A stretch of DNA of 42,394 nt from an alpha proteobacterium SCGC AAA028-C07 (GTDB taxonomy: Bacteria > Pseudomonadota > Alphaproteobacteria > Pelagibacterales > Pelagibacteraceae), in the NCBI GenBank assembly GCA_000419465.1, contig ATTB01000006.1, positions 1 to 42,394 of the forward strand, written 5' to 3'. This document shows, piece by piece, positions 28,826 to 37,217 of this stretch; position 1 is the first letter of the stretch; every line of letters starts with the position of its first letter. The notes below the pieces were generated by a model. It had not been told where the DNA came from, did no database searches, and saw only the letters and a program-made list of their open reading frames with translations. A program made the translations under genes and the position numbers.

Positions 28826-29782
28826 TTATTGCTTTTTATTATAATCAATTACTGTTTTAAATAAGGCTTCATCAACACTTATAGATCTATTCCAATTAAG
28901 CAAAGAGGAGGTATGTGAACAATCTAATCGTAAAGAAGAAACTAAACGATCAATTTCTCTAGATTTTCCCATAATCTTTCCAGCAAACTTCATAAAAGAA
29001 ATTGGAACGGGAAATAAGAATGGTTTTTTTTCTAAAATAAATGCTATTTTTTTTATTAGATCAGGTGTTGAAAGATCCTCTCCATCTGAGACTAAAAAAG
29101 TTTGCCCTGTGGCCTTAGGATGGTTAATACAACAAATAATCAAATCGACTAAATTATCAAGTGCAACATATGATCGTAAATTATTTACTTTACCAAAAGG
29201 CAAAGGGAAACCCCGGTCTATAAAATTTATTAAACGATAAAAATTTCCTTTTACTTGTTGCCCGTAGACGATGGGAGTTCTAATAATTACGATTTCTAAC
29301 CCTGTTTGCTTAGATATGGAATGTAAAGACTGTTCTGCCTCCCATTTAGAGATAGCATAAATTCCTTCTGGCTTTGGGATGTCAGTATTTTTAAAACTTA
29401 AAAACCCTCCAGTTCTTTCACCATTTACTTTAATCGAGCTTATAAAAATAAAACGTTTTACGCCTTTAGCAGCAGCTTGATAAGCCAGATTACGCGTTCC
29501 CTCCACATTAATCTTTCGATAATAAGACAAAACACTTGTGTCTAATTTATAAGTTTCGGTGGCCACTCCAGCGCAGTGAATTACACAATCAACCCCCTCT
29601 AAAGCTTCGGACCAATTTGTATCATTATCAATCTGATTTATTATAAAATTTTTTACTCCATTTACATTCTTCTCCAAAGTTGAACGTGATGACGTATGAA
29701 TAAAATATTTTTTTAATTTAAATTGCCTTAATAATTCCGACCCAATGAAACCTGTCGATCCAGTTAATAATATTTTATTCAT
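28826..29782 (-). CDS. SDR sugar-nucleotide 4-reductase/epimerase (WbpV/WreQ-like)
   Basis: A 318-residue extended SDR: 'LLTGSTGFIGSELLRQ' (5-20), 'FIFISSIKVNGE' for the catalytic Ser/Lys region, and 'GIYAISKWEAE' (Y-x-x-x-K). Proteins of this kind next to a WbpM-type dehydratase and a short sugar transferase reduce UDP-4-keto-6-deoxy-GlcNAc to UDP-QuiNAc or UDP-FucNAc. That role is inferred from neighbours; a 4-epimerase role is also possible. It lies 3 bp after rfbD. Confidence 0.82.
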   Translation of the reverse strand: MNKILLTGSTGFIGSELLRQFKLKKYFIHTSSRSTLEKNVNGVKNFIINQIDNDTNWSEALEGVDCVIHCAGVATETYKLDTSVLSYYRKINVEGTRNLAYQAAAKGVKRFIFISSIKVNGERTGGFLSFKNTDIPKPEGIYAISKWEAEQSLHSISKQTGLEIVIIRTPIVYGQQVKGNFYRLINFIDRGFPLPFGKVNNLRSYVALDNLVDLIICCINHPKATGQTFLVSDGEDLSTPDLIKKIAFILEKKPFLFPVPISFMKFAGKIMGKSREIDRLVSSLRLDCSHTSSLLNWNRSISVDEALFKTVIDYNKKQ

Positions 29783-29785
29783 AAC

Positions 29786-30664
29786 TTATCTAAGTATATT
29801 TAAGTATTCAATTAATCGAACTTTCCAGTCATCTTTGGTAATTTCAAAATTTTTGTAAATTTTAGCACAATCTAATCGAGAGTTTTCTGGGCGCTCAGCA
29901 AGCGTTGGATAGTCAAAACTTTTAATAGGTTTTATCATTGGAATTTTTTTTATCAACTTCAAAGCAAATGCAGTTTTGAATATTTCATTAGCAAATTCAT
30001 ACCAAGAAATATTTGGATGACCTGAAAAATTATAAGTTCCCCATATAATTTTACTTTTATTTTTATATTTATAAGCAATCGTCAACAAGGTCTCCGCTAT
30101 ACCATCGGCGCTTGTAGGACCTCCAAATTGGTCCGCCACAACACTGATTTCATCTTTTTCAACTGCCATTCTCATCATTGTGCTCACAAAATTATTTTTT
30201 TCCGAAGAAAATACCCAAGAAGTTCTTAAAATGATGTGCTGTTCAATATTTTTTCTTATAATTTTTTCACCAGACACTTTGCTTATTCCATAAACATTGA
30301 GGGGATTGACATTGTCTGTTTCTGTATAAGGTTTATCTAATTTTCCATCAAAAACATAATCAGTTGAAATATGAAAAAGCGGTATATTAAAAGATGAACA
30401 GACCTGACTTAAAAAAAGCGTACCCTTTTCATTAACATCAAATGCTTTTTCAATTTCTTTTTCAGCATTGTCAACTTTGGTATAGGCGGCGGCATTAATA
30501 ACAAGATCTGGTTTTTCAAGATTAAATACATCATTAACTATCAGTTTAGAGGTTATGTTTAAATTTTCTTTAGAGAAACCAGCCATTTTAAAGCCGTATT
30601 TAACACCACTATTAATAAGTGTTTTTCCTATTTGACCGTCACATCCTGTAACCAGAATCTTCAT
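29786..30664 (-). CDS. rfbD: dTDP-4-dehydrorhamnose reductase
   Basis: A 292-residue SDR making dTDP-L-rhamnose in the last pathway step. 'VTGCDGQIGKTL' (5-16) is the coenzyme motif; 'HISTDYVFDGKLDKPYTETD' is the family hallmark and 'NVYGISKVSGE' holds the catalytic Tyr-Lys. 'WGTYNFSGHPNISWYEFA' is the typical later segment. It shares one base with the rfbC end (coordinate 30664) and completes the set rfbB-rfbA-rfbC-rfbD. Confidence 0.96.
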   Translation of the reverse strand: MKILVTGCDGQIGKTLINSGVKYGFKMAGFSKENLNITSKLIVNDVFNLEKPDLVINAAAYTKVDNAEKEIEKAFDVNEKGTLFLSQVCSSFNIPLFHISTDYVFDGKLDKPYTETDNVNPLNVYGISKVSGEKIIRKNIEQHIILRTSWVFSSEKNNFVSTMMRMAVEKDEISVVADQFGGPTSADGIAETLLTIAYKYKNKSKIIWGTYNFSGHPNISWYEFANEIFKTAFALKLIKKIPMIKPIKSFDYPTLAERPENSRLDCAKIYKNFEITKDDWKVRLIEYLNILR

Positions 30665-31209
30665 TAAACTTTAGATTTATTTTTAATCTCACTTAATGAT
30701 GGAAGTAATTTGTCTTTTTCAGACAATCGAGGAGATTTGATTGGCCAATCTATAGATACATCGGGATCATTCCAAATAAGTCCACTTTCATCATTTGGAA
30801 AATAAAAATCAGTACATTTGTAATAAAGATCTGCCGATTCAGATAACACACAAAATCCGTGAGCATATCCTGGTGGAATCCAAAGTTGAAGATGGTTCTG
30901 CTCACTTAATTCTACGCCAACATAATCACCAAAAGTTTTAGATTTTGGATCAATATCAACTACAACATCATAAATAGAGCCTGCGCTACAGCTGATAAGT
31001 TTTCCCTGAGGATGCAATTTTTGCAGATGAAGACCACGCAACACACCCTTTTGCGAGCGAGAGTAGTTGTCTTGAACAAATGGCAAAGTTATACCAACAT
31101 CGTGATAACGGTTAGTTTGAAAAGTTTCTTTAAAGAAACCACGTTCATCTAATAATACACTTTGTTCAATTATTAAAACACCAGACAATTTTGTCTTATT
31201 TGCTTTCAC
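30664..31209 (-). CDS. rfbC: dTDP-4-dehydrorhamnose 3,5-epimerase
   Basis: A 181-residue cupin epimerase. 'DERGFFKETFQTNRY', 'VLRGLHLQ' (catalytic His), 'KLISCSAGSIYDVVVDI' and 'WIPPGYAHGFCVLSE' are the expected motifs in order; the catalytic Tyr lies in 'DLYYKCTDFY'. It epimerises C3 and C5 of dTDP-4-keto-6-deoxyglucose. Normal length for the family. Located between rfbA (11 bp) and rfbD (1-bp overlap). Confidence 0.96.
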   Translation of the reverse strand: MKANKTKLSGVLIIEQSVLLDERGFFKETFQTNRYHDVGITLPFVQDNYSRSQKGVLRGLHLQKLHPQGKLISCSAGSIYDVVVDIDPKSKTFGDYVGVELSEQNHLQLWIPPGYAHGFCVLSESADLYYKCTDFYFPNDESGLIWNDPDVSIDWPIKSPRLSEKDKLLPSLSEIKNKSKV

Positions 31210-31220
31210 TAATCTATATC

Positions 31221-32084
31221 CTAATCAATTGTACGAAGGAGATATTGTCCGTAACTCGTTTTTGATAATAATTTGCCTTTTTTTTTTATTATTTCAGAAT
31301 CTAGCCAACCATTATTAAAAGCAATTTCTTCAAGACAACCAATTTTTAGCCCCTGACTTTCTTCAATTGCTTGTACAAAATATCCAGCTGTCATTAAAGT
31401 TTCATGTGTGCCGGTATCTAACCAAGAAAAACCACGACCCATTATTTCAACATTTAAGTCATTCCATTTTAAATAAGTATTATTAATATCTGTAATCTCA
31501 AGTTCTCCACGTGGACTAGGTTTTAAACTTTTTGCAATTTTAATAACTCGGTTATCATAAAAGTAAAGCCCTGTTATAGCATAATTAGATTTTGGATTTT
31601 TTGGTTTTTCTTTAATAGATATTATTCTTTTATTTTTATCAAATTCTACAACACCAAAACGTTTTGGATCTGTTACATGATAAGCAAATAATGTTGCACC
31701 TTTTTTTCTCAGAATTGCTGCTTTGAGCATTTTGCTAAAGCTATAACCATAGAAGATGTTATCTCCTAAAATAAGACAAACTCTATCTGTGCCTATAAAT
31801 TTTTCACCAATTATAAAAGCTTGTGCTAAACCTTCAGGACTTTCTTGTTCTGCATAACTTAACTCAATGCCAAAGTCAGAGCCATCACCTAGCAATCTTT
31901 TGAAGTTAGGGAGGTCAGAAGGGGTTGAAATTATTAAAATTTTTCTAATACCCGCTAGCATAAGAACTGAGAGAGGATAATAAATCATTGGCTTATCATA
32001 AATCGGTAACATTTGTTTAGATATACCAAGTGTTATAGGATAAAGGCGAGTACCTGAGCCGCCTGCTAAAATAATACCTTTCAT
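31221..32084 (-). CDS. rfbA: glucose-1-phosphate thymidylyltransferase
   Basis: A 287-residue nucleotidyltransferase. The N-terminal '[14 protein letters not shown]' binds nucleotide, followed by '[16 protein letters not shown]', and 'LGDNIFYG' carries the metal-binding Asp. '[14 protein letters not shown]' is typical of RmlA. It makes dTDP-glucose from glucose 1-phosphate and dTTP, and is usually feedback-inhibited by dTDP-rhamnose. It lies 22 bp after rfbB. Confidence 0.97.
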   Translation of the reverse strand: MKGIILAGGSGTRLYPITLGISKQMLPIYDKPMIYYPLSVLMLAGIRKILIISTPSDLPNFKRLLGDGSDFGIELSYAEQESPEGLAQAFIIGEKFIGTDRVCLILGDNIFYGYSFSKMLKAAILRKKGATLFAYHVTDPKRFGVVEFDKNKRIISIKEKPKNPKSNYAITGLYFYDNRVIKIAKSLKPSPRGELEITDINNTYLKWNDLNVEIMGRGFSWLDTGTHETLMTAGYFVQAIEESQGLKIGCLEEIAFNNGWLDSEIIKKKGKLLSKTSYGQYLLRTID

Positions 32085-32106
32085 AAATTATATTTTTAAT
32101 ATTTTT

Positions 32107-33174
32107 TTATTTAAATACTTTTTTATATTTATCTTTAAGAATGGGCTGCCACCATTCTTTATTTTTAATATACCACTCTATAGTTTTACGAATACCAGTT
32201 TTAAAATTTTCTTTTGGCTCCCACCCTAAATCTCTACGAATCTTTCGAGAATCGATTGCATAACGACGATCGTGGCCTGGTCGATCAGTTACAAATTTTA
32301 TTAAATTCTGATAATACTTTTTACCATTATTTTTTAGAGGATGTATCTCTTCAAGTAAGTCACAAATTAATTTTACTACTTCAATATTTTTCATTTCATT
32401 ATTTCCGCCAATATTATAGGTTTCTCCAATATTAGCCTCGAATGCTACTAAAACTAATGCTGATACATGATCATCGACATAAAGCCAGTCTCGAATCTGA
32501 TCTCCATTTCCATAAACGGGCAATGATTTTCCCTTTAAAGCATTTAAAATTGTATTTGGAATAAGTTTTTCTGGAAATTGATAAGGTCCGTAATTATTAG
32601 AACAATTTGATATTACAAATGGAAGATTATAAGTGCGACCCCAAGCACGAACTAAATGATCAGAGCTTGCCTTTGAAGCAGAATAAGGTGAGTTTGGCTT
32701 ATAAGAAGTTTTTTCATTAAACAATTCGTGTTTATTATGAAGCTCACCATATACTTCATCGGTTGAGATATGATGAAAACGAAATTTTTTTTTTCTATTA
32801 AAGGTTAATTCGTTCCAATATCTTCTCGAGGTTTCAAGTAAATTGTAAGTACCTAAAATATTTGTTTGAATAAATTCCCTAGATTCTGAAATAGAGCGGT
32901 CAACATGACTTTCGGCAGCCAAGTGCATTATAATATCAGGTTGGAAATTTTTAAAAATTTTTTCAACTAACTTAACATTACAGATATCGATTTTTTTAAA
33001 AACATAATTTGATGACAGGGCTACCGATTGAAGTGATTTTAAATTTCCAGAATATGAAAGTTTATCTAAATTTAAAATTTTATGATTTGTTTTCTTAATA
33101 AGATATCTAATTAGAGCTGAACCGATAAAACCAGCACCGCCTGTGACTAAAAGTTTCAAAATTTTTCCTTTCAA
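32107..33174 (-). CDS. rfbB: dTDP-glucose 4,6-dehydratase
   Basis: A 355-residue SDR dehydratase: '[16 protein letters not shown]' (10-25), '[12 protein letters not shown]', '[11 protein letters not shown]' (catalytic Asp-Glu) and '[17 protein letters not shown]' (Y-x-x-x-K). It forms dTDP-4-keto-6-deoxyglucose. It heads the rhamnose genes; upstream, 33175-33394 (220 bp) is the largest gap within the cluster and shows no gene, so it may hold the promoter for the rfb set. Confidence 0.96.
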   Translation of the reverse strand: MKGKILKLLVTGGAGFIGSALIRYLIKKTNHKILNLDKLSYSGNLKSLQSVALSSNYVFKKIDICNVKLVEKIFKNFQPDIIMHLAAESHVDRSISESREFIQTNILGTYNLLETSRRYWNELTFNRKKKFRFHHISTDEVYGELHNKHELFNEKTSYKPNSPYSASKASSDHLVRAWGRTYNLPFVISNCSNNYGPYQFPEKLIPNTILNALKGKSLPVYGNGDQIRDWLYVDDHVSALVLVAFEANIGETYNIGGNNEMKNIEVVKLICDLLEEIHPLKNNGKKYYQNLIKFVTDRPGHDRRYAIDSRKIRRDLGWEPKENFKTGIRKTIEWYIKNKEWWQPILKDKYKKVFK

Positions 33175-33394
33175 TATCTATATTGTAATTAATGATTTAA
33201 AGTAACTCTTTAATTTACGTAAGATTTATTTAAAGTTATTTTTAACTAGAATGGCTAAAATAATAAATTGAATAAAAAATCCTGAATTTCGTTTGATGAA
33301 TTAAAATATTAGGGTAAAATCAGAAGCAATAATAATTAAGCTTATAAATAAGGCAAAAGTTGAGGATGATGATTTATGAAAAAACATTAAAATA

Positions 33395-34000
33395 TTAATT
33401 ATTTATACAAACTTCCCAATGTTTAGTTAAGTAAGAAAATTTTTTTACGATCTTTGCAGGGACTCCAACTGCTAGACAATTTGTTGGAAGGTCTTTAGTT
33501 ACTATAGATCCAGCCCCAACTACAACTCCATCTCCAATCGTAACTCCCGGCGTTATAAAAACTCTATCTCCAAACCAACAGTTATTTCCAATTATAATTG
33601 GCGAACTGACAAGTTCTCTCTTGACTGGAGCAATAGATGGATCGCTATGAGATTCTCCTTTATACCCTCCATGAGAATGATCCATGACTGTGCAATCACT
33701 TCCAAATAGAGTATTTGATCCAATTTTTACATATTTAGCCGCTCCAATATGAAGTCGATAATTTGCCATGACATTATCTCCTATAATTAACTGCGAATCT
33801 TTTCCAAAAACATCTAGAACTAGACCAGCATTAGCTGAAAATCCAAATCCTATACTTAATTTGCCCTCTTTTCTTATATAAAATGGATAACGAACGATAC
33901 GTGCGGTTGGGAAACAAATCTTTGATAAAATTAGAGAAAATAGAAGACGAAGACTTCCTATAACGCCAAGATTTGAAAGAGTTTTAATTATATACTTCAT
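33395..34000 (-). CDS. left-handed beta-helix O-acetyltransferase (LbH/WbbJ-like)
   Basis: A 201-residue transferase with hexapeptide repeats from about residue 70 to 180 ('IIGDNVMANYRLHIGAAKYV', 'IGDGVVVGAGSIVTKDLP') and the catalytic His region 'DHSHGG'. C-terminal 'AVGVPAKIVKKF' is common to sugar acetyltransferases. It probably acetylates a sugar or glycan intermediate. Its start overlaps the glycosyltransferase stop by 4 bp. Confidence 0.87.
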   Translation of the reverse strand: MKYIIKTLSNLGVIGSLRLLFSLILSKICFPTARIVRYPFYIRKEGKLSIGFGFSANAGLVLDVFGKDSQLIIGDNVMANYRLHIGAAKYVKIGSNTLFGSDCTVMDHSHGGYKGESHSDPSIAPVKRELVSSPIIIGNNCWFGDRVFITPGVTIGDGVVVGAGSIVTKDLPTNCLAVGVPAKIVKKFSYLTKHWEVCINN

Positions 34001-35106
34001 AAATTTCGAAATAAATTTAAATATTGCTGCCCTATCTTACTCCATTTATATTTCTGGTTAGCAATTTGCTTCATTTTAATACCAATTTTAGAAATTACAT
34101 TTTTATTAATATTTAAAATAAGTGAATTGAGTTCTTTATCATTTTTAAAATATAAACAGCTATTATCAGTTGTATATCTATTAAAATTAACATCATAAGC
34201 GAAAATTGGCAAACCAGAAGCCATAGCTTCAACCAAGGACGGATTTGTACCTCCAACACTATGACCATGAACGTAGATAAAAGCGTTACTTCTAATTTGA
34301 TTAAGAATTTTTAGATCATAAATAGCATCTAAAATTTTAATATTGGATATTTTTTTAAATTTTTCAATTAGATCTCTTCCATATTGATTCGAATTCCAAT
34401 TGCCCACTATAACAAGAGGAAAACCTGTTTTAGAAAAACAATTCAAAATCATCTCAATGTTATTTTCGGGTTCTATTCTAGCTACCTTAAATGCATAAAT
34501 ATTGGGAATATTAAAAATTTTTTTTACTTTTAAGCTTAATTTTATTTTTTTTGCATGATCTCCTCCATATGCTATTTGCACGGTCTTGCATCCGTATTTT
34601 TTTAAAATATGTTTTGAAATTCCATGATTATCCGTAACGATGCAGTCAGCAAAACTTACTGCAAATGCTTCACTCAAACGAAGAAATATCCTTGCAAAAT
34701 AACCCCATTTCAGTCGTTCACTATCTAATCCATCAGTATTTACTATAATTTTACCCTTATAAAATATTTTTATTAATGGCAAAAAAATACAACCTGACAC
34801 GCCTAATAAAAGCATCAGATTAGATTTTCTAATTGCGTAGATCATAGAAAATAAGTCATAAAAAATACTTTGAAAACCATTAGGGTATAAATTTATATAA
34901 ATAAGTTTAACATTCTTATATTTAGGAATTTTATTCTTATAAATTTTAGAGCTACAAAAAACACAAATTTCTAAATCTTTCGAAATAAAATTAATAATAT
35001 TTTCAATTAGACTCTCCCATCCCCCATAATTTGCTGGGAGACCTACGCTTCCAATAATTGATAGTTTAGTTATTTTATTTTCGTTTATATAAATACTCAT
35101 ATTCAT
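33997..35106 (-). CDS. DUF1972-type glycosyltransferase (GT4, possible rhamnosyltransferase)
   Basis: A 369-residue GT-B protein. 'SIIGSVGLPANYGGWESLIE' (16-35) is the DUF1972 N-terminal signature; 'FKVARIEPENNIEMIL' and 'SLVEAMASGLPIFAYD' are the C-terminal nucleotide-sugar motifs of GT4 enzymes. Related proteins next to rfb genes transfer rhamnose, which is the likely donor here. The called start overlaps the preceding gene by 32 bp; the true start may be M3 or a few codons on, since the conserved strand begins near residue 13. Confidence 0.85.
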   Translation of the reverse strand: MNMSIYINENKITKLSIIGSVGLPANYGGWESLIENIINFISKDLEICVFCSSKIYKNKIPKYKNVKLIYINLYPNGFQSIFYDLFSMIYAIRKSNLMLLLGVSGCIFLPLIKIFYKGKIIVNTDGLDSERLKWGYFARIFLRLSEAFAVSFADCIVTDNHGISKHILKKYGCKTVQIAYGGDHAKKIKLSLKVKKIFNIPNIYAFKVARIEPENNIEMILNCFSKTGFPLVIVGNWNSNQYGRDLIEKFKKISNIKILDAIYDLKILNQIRSNAFIYVHGHSVGGTNPSLVEAMASGLPIFAYDVNFNRYTTDNSCLYFKNDKELNSLILNINKNVISKIGIKMKQIANQKYKWSKIGQQYLNLFRNL

Positions 35107-36220
35107 CGGACAATTTATTAATATATTTATTCCAAATTGCCGCTTTTTTTTCTACAAGATAAAATTTATTTAGATCAAATTTAAAATTATCAGCAGAATT
35201 GCTAGTGTACTGATTATGATTTATATGAAAAATAAAATTTTTGGAAATTCTATTTATATGTTTTATATAATTCTCAATTGCTTCTGTGTGCATCTCAGCC
35301 AAGCTATAAGAGTTATAAGAAAAATCTATTATATTGTCAGGCAAATTCTCTATATCGTAATTAGATATTAAAATAATATCATATTTGCTAAAATCTACTT
35401 TTTGGGTATTTAAATCACTTACTAATATTATTTTTTTATTTGGCAAAAGTGATTGCAAAAAAAAAGCAGACAAACATAGATTTTCGGGCAAATCACAACC
35501 AATATAACAATAATTATTTTCCTTCATTAAAAAATATGCAAAAGCTCCGTACCCCCCCCCTAATTCAAATACATATTTTTTTTGCTCTAAATTTTGATTA
35601 AGCAGTTTTGAAACAAAATTCGCATAATAATGGTTAGAAAAATAACTTGGATTAATTTTCTCTCCATCAAATTTAAAATAATATTGATTGCCTATACTAG
35701 GCACAACTAAATCATTTAAATTACAATCAATTTCTTTTTCTCTTGTTAATTTTTTCCATACATCAAAAATATAAATACAGTGTTTTGCATATAAATTTTT
35801 ATCAATAAATGATATTTTTTCTGAAAAAAATCTTTTCTTTAATCTTTCATGCCCACTATCACCATGAAGTCCTGTTGAAAATTTCTCCCTAAAGAAATTA
35901 TTATATTTTTTTGAAAGTTCTTGTAAATTTTTCTGACTCAAAACATCTGCTATTTCACTCATATATTTGCTATATATTGGTAACCATTCATTTCCCACTT
36001 GATACTCAATATCTTTATTTTTTTGATTTTCTTTTGATTTTTTATAAAATTTACATATTTCAGTTAAAAAAAATTCATCATTAAAGTTTGATGGTGAGTG
36101 AGAAAAAAAATCTTGAAAATTTTCTAATATAAAATCGTTATGTTGACTAAATCGTCTATCAAACAACGCAACATACAAAGATGACAATCTTCTATTTATA
36201 GCATAAATATATTTATTCAT
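35075..36220 (-). CDS. putative sugar O-methyltransferase with a G9 tract at its SAM motif
   Basis: A 381-residue protein with a helical N-terminal half (about 1-180) and a methyltransferase-like domain: 'YVFELGGGYGAFAYFL' (217-232) is the SAM-binding Gly-rich loop and 'CDLPENL' the acidic second strand. This layout fits the putative sugar O-methyltransferase family found in polysaccharide clusters. Codons for G221-G223 are GGG GGG GGG (35552-35560), so one base gained or lost would truncate or alter the protein. In the present sequence it is in frame. The substrate is unknown. Confidence 0.7.
   Translation of the reverse strand: MNKYIYAINRRLSSLYVALFDRRFSQHNDFILENFQDFFSHSPSNFNDEFFLTEICKFYKKSKENQKNKDIEYQVGNEWLPIYSKYMSEIADVLSQKNLQELSKKYNNFFREKFSTGLHGDSGHERLKKRFFSEKISFIDKNLYAKHCIYIFDVWKKLTREKEIDCNLNDLVVPSIGNQYYFKFDGEKINPSYFSNHYYANFVSKLLNQNLEQKKYVFELGGGYGAFAYFLMKENNYCYIGCDLPENLCLSAFFLQSLLPNKKIILVSDLNTQKVDFSKYDIILISNYDIENLPDNIIDFSYNSYSLAEMHTEAIENYIKHINRISKNFIFHINHNQYTSNSADNFKFDLNKFYLVEKKAAIWNKYINKLSDEYEYLYKRK
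35552..35560 (-). repeat. G9 homopolymer tract inside the methyltransferase gene
   Basis: Nine consecutive G on the minus strand (C9 on the plus strand). It is the longest G/C homopolymer I see in the window; other polysaccharide genes have runs of at most about six. Its length and place within a surface-glycan gene match tracts that drive phase variation in other bacteria. Confidence 0.9.
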
Positions 36221-36221
36221 T

Positions 36222-37217
36222 TTATTTTTGAGTTTTTGATCTTAAGTTTTGAGTATCAACAGGTAAAGCTGCCAACCATATGGAAAGAGCAGTAATTATA
36301 GGCTGGCTCCACCGAAGATAACTATTGTAACCACTTGTAACTATAGCAAGACCAACTAACGAGATAATAAAAAATATAATTTTATAATTTAGGTAATTTT
36401 TATTAGCAAAAAATAAATACGTTAATGCAACTGTTTGAAATAAAAATAATAAATAAATAGGATGAAATAGCACTGCTAGACCTGTTAAACGAATAACAGG
36501 CCAAGTTAGAGAACGCATAATATCTCCAAGCGGATATCCTATTTCAACAAAGTTATATACTCTATCAAAGTCTCTAAATGCCATGTCTATTTTTTGTCCT
36601 GAAGATATTCCGCTTAAAATAACATCCCAAAAAAACCAAAATAGAACTAATATACCTAAAGTAAGAAATATAAGATTTTTTTTATTTAGGTAAATTAATA
36701 CTATTGGTAAGTAAACAAAAAAACCTAAACGCAGCATAAACCCTAAAATTAGACCAAAAGATGAAATTATTTTACTTGAAGAAAATAAAAATAAAACCAA
36801 AGAAAAAATGATTAACGTATCTTTAAGAATATGGACTGACAGATGAGCACGATAAGGATCAAAGATAATAATAAGAACTGAAATACAATATAGCCAACCC
36901 TTTTTACGGTAGATTTCTTTAATTAATGAAAACATAATTGAATTCGTAAGTGCGTATAAAAAAATATTTAAAATTATTAGAACTATTTTATTAACATTAA
37001 AGAAGAAAACCCAAATGTAATAAAAATTGCCTAAAATTTTTAGTGGATTTTTATAAATGCCTGCAATTAAATCTTCAATTGGATTATTTAAATAAGTTAG
37101 AGCATCAGGGTGGTAGTCATAATTAATATTTACTAACCGTTCTATTGATAAAACTAATAAAGAAAATAATATTGAGATTAGAAAAAAATGAGGAACTTTA
37201 ATTTTTTTTAAAATCAT
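36222..37217 (-). CDS. multi-spanning membrane protein of unknown function, possible polymerase
   Basis: A 331-residue protein with about eight to nine membrane helices. Two soluble stretches stand out: 'NYDYHPDALTYLNNP' (33-47) in the first extracytoplasmic loop and 'DPYRAHLSVHILKDTLIIF' (120-138). A His/Lys-Asp pattern like 'LKDTLIIF' occurs in EpsG/Wzy-like polysaccharide polymerases, but I cannot name a family with confidence. It overlaps the ABC gene by 4 bp upstream and lies 1 bp from the methyltransferase gene. Confidence 0.6.
   Translation of the reverse strand: MILKKIKVPHFFLISILFSLLVLSIERLVNINYDYHPDALTYLNNPIEDLIAGIYKNPLKILGNFYYIWVFFFNVNKIVLIILNIFLYALTNSIMFSLIKEIYRKKGWLYCISVLIIIFDPYRAHLSVHILKDTLIIFSLVLFLFSSSKIISSFGLILGFMLRLGFFVYLPIVLIYLNKKNLIFLTLGILVLFWFFWDVILSGISSGQKIDMAFRDFDRVYNFVEIGYPLGDIMRSLTWPVIRLTGLAVLFHPIYLLFLFQTVALTYLFFANKNYLNYKIIFFIISLVGLAIVTSGYNSYLRWSQPIITALSIWLAALPVDTQNLRSKTQK

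Noticed and set aside
33175-33394. 220-bp gap upstream of rfbB examined for a small gene, tRNA or repeat
   Set aside because: Only very short frames and AT-rich sequence are present; no RNA fold or repeat could be supported.
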